Origin: Thermoplasmata archaeon
GTDB lineage: Archaea; Thermoplasmatota; Thermoplasmata; Thermoplasmatales; Thermoplasmataceae
Direction of reading: 5' to 3'
DNA length: 8,203 nt
Assembly (NCBI GenBank): GCA_021806345.1
Contig: JAJZXP010000010.1
Location: 1-8,203 of the forward strand
The notes under the pieces were generated by a model. The model was not told where the DNA came from. It made no database searches and worked only from the letters and a program-made list of their open reading frames with translations. The position numbers and the translations under genes are program-made. The first letter of the stretch is position 1; every line of letters begins with the position of its first letter. This document shows positions 6,522 to 8,203 of the stretch, in pieces.

Positions 6522-6746
6522 TTACTGCTTTGCTTGTTCTTCCTTATTCACTATCTCAATGATGCTGTCCAGATACTTCCTGAAAGTGTAGCTAAAGTTG
6601 ATGGTTTTTCTGTGTGCCTTGATAAACGCTGACTGCTCTTCAGAGATGGTGAATGAAAAAGTCTTCTCACTCGTACTCTGTGCAGACCCTCTGTACACAA
6701 TATCTGGCTGTTCTTTTCCCGCATTGGTTTGCTCCTGCTTTGCCAT
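6522..6746 (-). CDS. Ribbon-helix-helix-like DNA-binding protein, 74 aa
   Basis: This is a probable small transcription factor of the integrated element. The first ~28 residues are polar and probably disordered (rich in Gln, Glu, Ser and Thr). The rest has the ribbon-helix-helix order: a strand KTFSFTIS (about 28-35), helix EEQSAFIKAHRKT, a turn with INFS, and a second helix YTFRKYLDSIIEIVNKEEQ. Proteins of this type dimerise and insert the strand pair in the DNA major groove. Many archaeal plasmids and viruses encode several. ATG 6746 is the only good start; no Shine-Dalgarno site is visible, and a weak A/T box (AGAAAATTGA, 6771-6780) lies near the leaderless TATA position. It heads the minus-strand cluster with the two small proteins downstream. 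The fold is called from the pattern, not from a database match. Confidence 0.72.
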   Translation of the reverse strand: MAKQEQTNAGKEQPDIVYRGSAQSTSEKTFSFTISEEQSAFIKAHRKTINFSYTFRKYLDSIIEIVNKEEQAKQ

Positions 6747-6822
6747 AATACTATATTAGTTTAGAGTTGTTCAATTTTCTTGTGAAATGGCAGGTTTGCG
6801 AACGATTGTTATCTGACCTTTT

Positions 6823-6929
6823 CTTCTCAATAGTAATTATGATATTTTAATTATATTTGGTTTGGAACACTTTTGTCCTGTGTCCTGTAGCAGTTTGGAG
6901 TGAAATCCATTAACTTACCTTATTTTCAC
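6823..6929. repeat. Direct repeat copy B (~105 bp), between the winged-helix and RHH genes
   Basis: Hand alignment to 7685-7789 in the same orientation gives roughly three quarters identity with only two or three short gaps. The best blocks are CTTCTC.ATAGT.AATTATGA at the left, and TTTGGAGT.AAATCCATTA with CTTA close behind at the right. The copy lies upstream of the minus-strand ribbon-helix-helix gene. Its function is unknown. Confidence 0.75.
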
Positions 6930-6946
6930 CTGTTGCGCATAACAGG
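6929..6946 (-). terminator. Hairpin after the winged-helix gene
   Basis: CCTGTT and AACAGG form a perfect 6-bp stem with a 6-base loop, starting 38 nt after the stop of the minus-strand gene at 6984. A/T-rich sequence follows in the minus direction. It may mark the transcript end. Confidence 0.45.
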
Positions 6947-6952
6947 ATGTGA

Positions 6953-6967
6953 CATGGTTCATCCATG
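6953..6967 (-). repeat. Second small hairpin after the winged-helix gene
   Basis: CATGG and CCATG form a perfect 5-bp stem with a 5-base loop. It sits six bases from the neighbouring hairpin at 6929-6946, between that hairpin and the gene stop. Confidence 0.4.
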
Positions 6968-6983
6968 CTTGTATTCTGAAAAA

Positions 6984-7505
6984 TTAATATTCTTTGAATC
7001 TCCAATCGTTTCTTCCCGTACTGTAGATTTTTCCTTGGTCCTTTAGATGTGTTACTGCCCACTTTACCATAGCCTCCCATCTAACTCCACCAGTTTTAAT
7101 TTTTGCAAAATCACCATCCCAGAGTTCTGTCCTTACCCTTTCAAAGACTCTTCTCACAATTTCTTTTCTACTTATTGGCCCGTGTTCTTTGATGACCGCT
7201 AAAACATAGGGATGAAACCAATCGTACTTGTGATTTCTTGGTTTAGTCCACTTTTCTTGACTTTCCGCATACCCACTTCTTAGACTTGATCCACCATTAA
7301 TATCATCTTTTTCAACTTCTAGCCCAGTTAGTACACTCTTTTCTATTCTAGGTCGAATGGACTTTACCAACCATTTGAGGTCTGAATATTTCGCAAAGTC
7401 TTCGTATGATACCATACTCTCGACTTCTCTTTCACCAGTCACTGGATTCTTGATTTTCTCAGTAACTCTGACTCCATCTCTTTCGAATATTATTTTATCC
7501 GTCAT
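6984..7505 (-). CDS. Winged-helix protein with Mrr-N-like C-terminal domain, 173 aa
   Basis: This is a probable DNA-binding protein. The N-terminal part (about 1-35) looks like a short beta-rich stretch (IIFERDGVRVTEKIKNP). A polar, Gly/Ser-rich linker follows around 66-90. The C-terminal ~80 residues read as a winged helix: HPYVLAVIKEHGPISRKEIV, a second helix, GGVRWEAMVKWAVTHLKDQG, and a wing ending STGRNDWRFKEY. The Trp-rich pattern of the last helix and wing resembles the Mrr N-terminal winged helix found beside restriction nucleases and in archaeal small regulators. No nuclease motif is present. ATG 7505 is supported by a TATA box centred 24 nt upstream. The gene is intact, stands alone, and is flanked on both sides by the ~105-bp repeat. 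It could be a regulator of the integrated element or an independent cargo gene. Confidence 0.78.
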   Translation of the reverse strand: MTDKIIFERDGVRVTEKIKNPVTGEREVESMVSYEDFAKYSDLKWLVKSIRPRIEKSVLTGLEVEKDDINGGSSLRSGYAESQEKWTKPRNHKYDWFHPYVLAVIKEHGPISRKEIVRRVFERVRTELWDGDFAKIKTGGVRWEAMVKWAVTHLKDQGKIYSTGRNDWRFKEY

Positions 7506-7524
7506 AATTCTACAATCTCACTCG

Positions 7525-7533
7525 CTATATAAG
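7525..7533 (-). promoter_or_regulatory. TATA box of the winged-helix gene
   Basis: CTTATATAG on the minus strand is centred 24 nt upstream of ATG 7505, with an A-rich stretch before it (AAAAAAGATAAAA). The spacing puts the transcript start at or next to the start codon, that is, leaderless. Confidence 0.65.
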
Positions 7534-7684
7534 TTTTATCTTTTTTCTACGTTTTCTATGTTTTATACTTTTCAAACTATCATTAGACTAGTAAGCTGGG
7601 AAAAGGTTTCGATTAGTTAGAAAACACATAAAATCTGACTTCACAAACTTATGTATTCATTATTCTACGGGAAAATTTTTATTG

Positions 7685-7789
7685 CTTCTCGATAGTTAAT
7701 TATGAATTTTTAATCATATTGGGTTACGCACATTTGCACTGCGTTTTGTGGCACTTTGGAGTTAAATCCATTAGCTTATCTCATTTTTC
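7685..7789. repeat. Direct repeat copy A (~105 bp), next to the truncated IS3-type element
   Basis: Aligns with 6823-6929 in the same orientation. Its outer edge coincides within a few bases with the point where the IS3 OrfB sequence stops. On the minus strand it precedes the winged-helix gene by about 180 bp. Confidence 0.75.
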
Positions 7790-8010
7790 AGTTCCCCGGA
7801 ATTCCTCAGCAATGCCCATATTCTCCTGTAACCATAGGTTGTCCGATCTGCCGATAACCCGATTATTTCAGCTTTAATATTATCTGAGATTCTGGGCTTC
7901 CCCCTTCCTGATCTCCCTGTCTTTCTGTAATAGATGGATGATCTGGGAACATCCATTGCCCTTGATATCCCGGATACCGTCATTGCAGGCCTAAGGCTTT
8001 CAATGGCCAT
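7771..8010 (-). pseudogene. IS3-type OrfB transposase, truncated after its N-terminal HTH
   Basis: This is the beginning of an IS3-family OrfB. ATG 8010 has a strong GGGGAGG site 8 nt upstream. The sequence runs through VSGISRAMDVPRSSIYYRKT and then TTYGYRRIWALLRNSG, a standard IS3 helix-turn-helix (HTH_21-like) region. After residue ~72 the match ends near 7796 and the frame runs a few codons into unrelated repeat DNA before a TAA at 7773-7771. The whole DDE integrase core, about 200 residues, is missing, so the product cannot transpose. The -1 frame just before this ORF is open back to the A8 run at 8033-8040, so an OrfAB fusion was once possible. Confidence 0.88.
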
Positions 8011-8012
8011 GG

Positions 8013-8201
8013 CTATTTCCTCCCCTGTCGACTTTTTTTTAAAGCATCAATAACAAGGGCCTGATCGCCCACCAATCTCTTGAGATCATCAATCTCCTTC
8101 TGGTATTCATTTCCCCTTGATGATTCTCCAAGACCCTTCCTTCCACCCTCCAGGAAGCGTTCCTTCCATCTGTGGAACTGCGCAACGGATACTCCATGCC
8201 T
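8013..8201 (-). CDS. IS3-type OrfA, C-terminal part (start outside window)
   Basis: This is the DNA-binding subunit of an IS3-family transposase. The visible 62 residues begin in the recognition helix of the helix-turn-helix (HGVSVAQFHRWKERFLEGG). They continue into the heptad-like coiled coil used for dimerisation (EYQKEIDDLKRLVGDQ, then IDALKK) and stop at TAG 8015-8013. The stop sits just before the OrfB start, the usual IS3 arrangement. The last codons contain an A8 run followed by G, where a -1 slip would join OrfA to OrfB. The N-terminus lies beyond the right edge of the window. Confidence 0.85.
   Translation of the reverse strand, partial: RHGVSVAQFHRWKERFLEGGRKGLGESSRGNEYQKEIDDLKRLVGDQALVIDALKKSRQGRK
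8033..8040 (-). other. A8 slippery run at the OrfA-OrfB junction
   Basis: Eight A residues followed by G on the minus strand. Moving back one base here changes the reading from ALKKSRQGRK-stop to an open frame ALKKKSTGEEIAMA that enters OrfB. This is the known form of programmed -1 frameshifting in IS3 elements; use in this host is inferred. Confidence 0.6.
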
Positions 8202-8203
8202 GC

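Larger units (their letters stand above)
6747..6983. other. Intergenic region with repeat copy and two hairpins
   Basis: No gene is present. It contains one copy of a ~105-bp repeat (6823-6929), two small hairpins after the winged-helix gene (6929-6946 and 6953-6967), and the presumed promoter of the ribbon-helix-helix gene near its left end. A heptamer GTCCTGT occurs twice in tandem at 6875-6888, only in this copy of the repeat. Confidence 0.6.
7506..7795. other. Intergenic region between the winged-helix gene and the IS3 remnant
   Basis: No gene is seen. From left to right it holds the promoter of the minus-strand winged-helix gene, about 150 bp of featureless A/T-rich DNA, and repeat copy A, which ends at the break in the IS3-type element. 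Confidence 0.6.
7796..8203 (-). mobile_element. IS3-type insertion sequence remnant (runs off the window)
   Basis: It comprises the OrfA end, a slippery A8 run and a truncated OrfB in IS3 order on the minus strand. The distal part with the DDE core and the terminal repeat is absent on the left side. The other end lies beyond 8203. Confidence 0.85.

Noticed and set aside
1..8203. CRISPR array, tRNA or rRNA gene
   Set aside because: No regularly spaced repeats and no cloverleaf or rRNA-like sequence were seen on either strand.

Overview
The window looks archaeal and is probably from an acidophilic Thermoplasmatales-like organism; the lineage is an inference and Sulfolobales are an alternative. 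It carries IS4/IS1634-type transposases, a fusion integrase with an SSV/pNOB8-like catalytic end, and A/T-rich TATA boxes 24-28 nt upstream of start codons, as in leaderless archaeal transcripts. There is no housekeeping gene and no RNA gene. The whole stretch is accessory DNA in which mobile elements have landed on one another.

Layout. (1) 145-819 is a decayed IS1634-type transposase whose C-terminal half can still be followed through frameshifts and one internal stop. (2) 1112-2839 is a compact, A/T-rich, plus-strand operon of four genes: a classic AAA+ ATPase and three small proteins I do not recognise. Two of the three junctions are ATGA overlaps. (3) 2891-4400 is a complete IS with 29-bp inverted ends, a 6-bp target duplication and an intact 464-residue DDE transposase. 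It sits between the operon and a T-rich, terminator-like stretch. (4) 4540-5502 is a tyrosine integrase with a CcdA/ribbon-helix-helix-like N-terminus. One continuous frame is cut by four in-frame stops. (5) On the minus strand, converging on the integrase, is a three-gene cluster (6746 down to 5736): a ribbon-helix-helix protein, a small two-cysteine basic protein, and a zinc-finger-like protein broken by two in-frame stops. (6) 6984-7505 (minus) is a winged-helix protein with its own promoter, flanked on both sides by copies of a diverged ~105-bp direct repeat. (7) 7796-8203 (minus) is a truncated IS3-type element: the end of OrfA, an A8 slippery run, and an OrfB cut off inside its helix-turn-helix.

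How it fits together. Regions 4-6 read as the remains of an integrated plasmid or virus: integrase plus several small DNA-binding regulators. Its decay is unusual, because nonsense codons have accumulated without frameshifts. The AAA+ operon is the best candidate for an undescribed system: an intact, translationally coupled cassette of an ATPase with unknown partners, lying between two IS1634-type elements and next to the dying integrated element.
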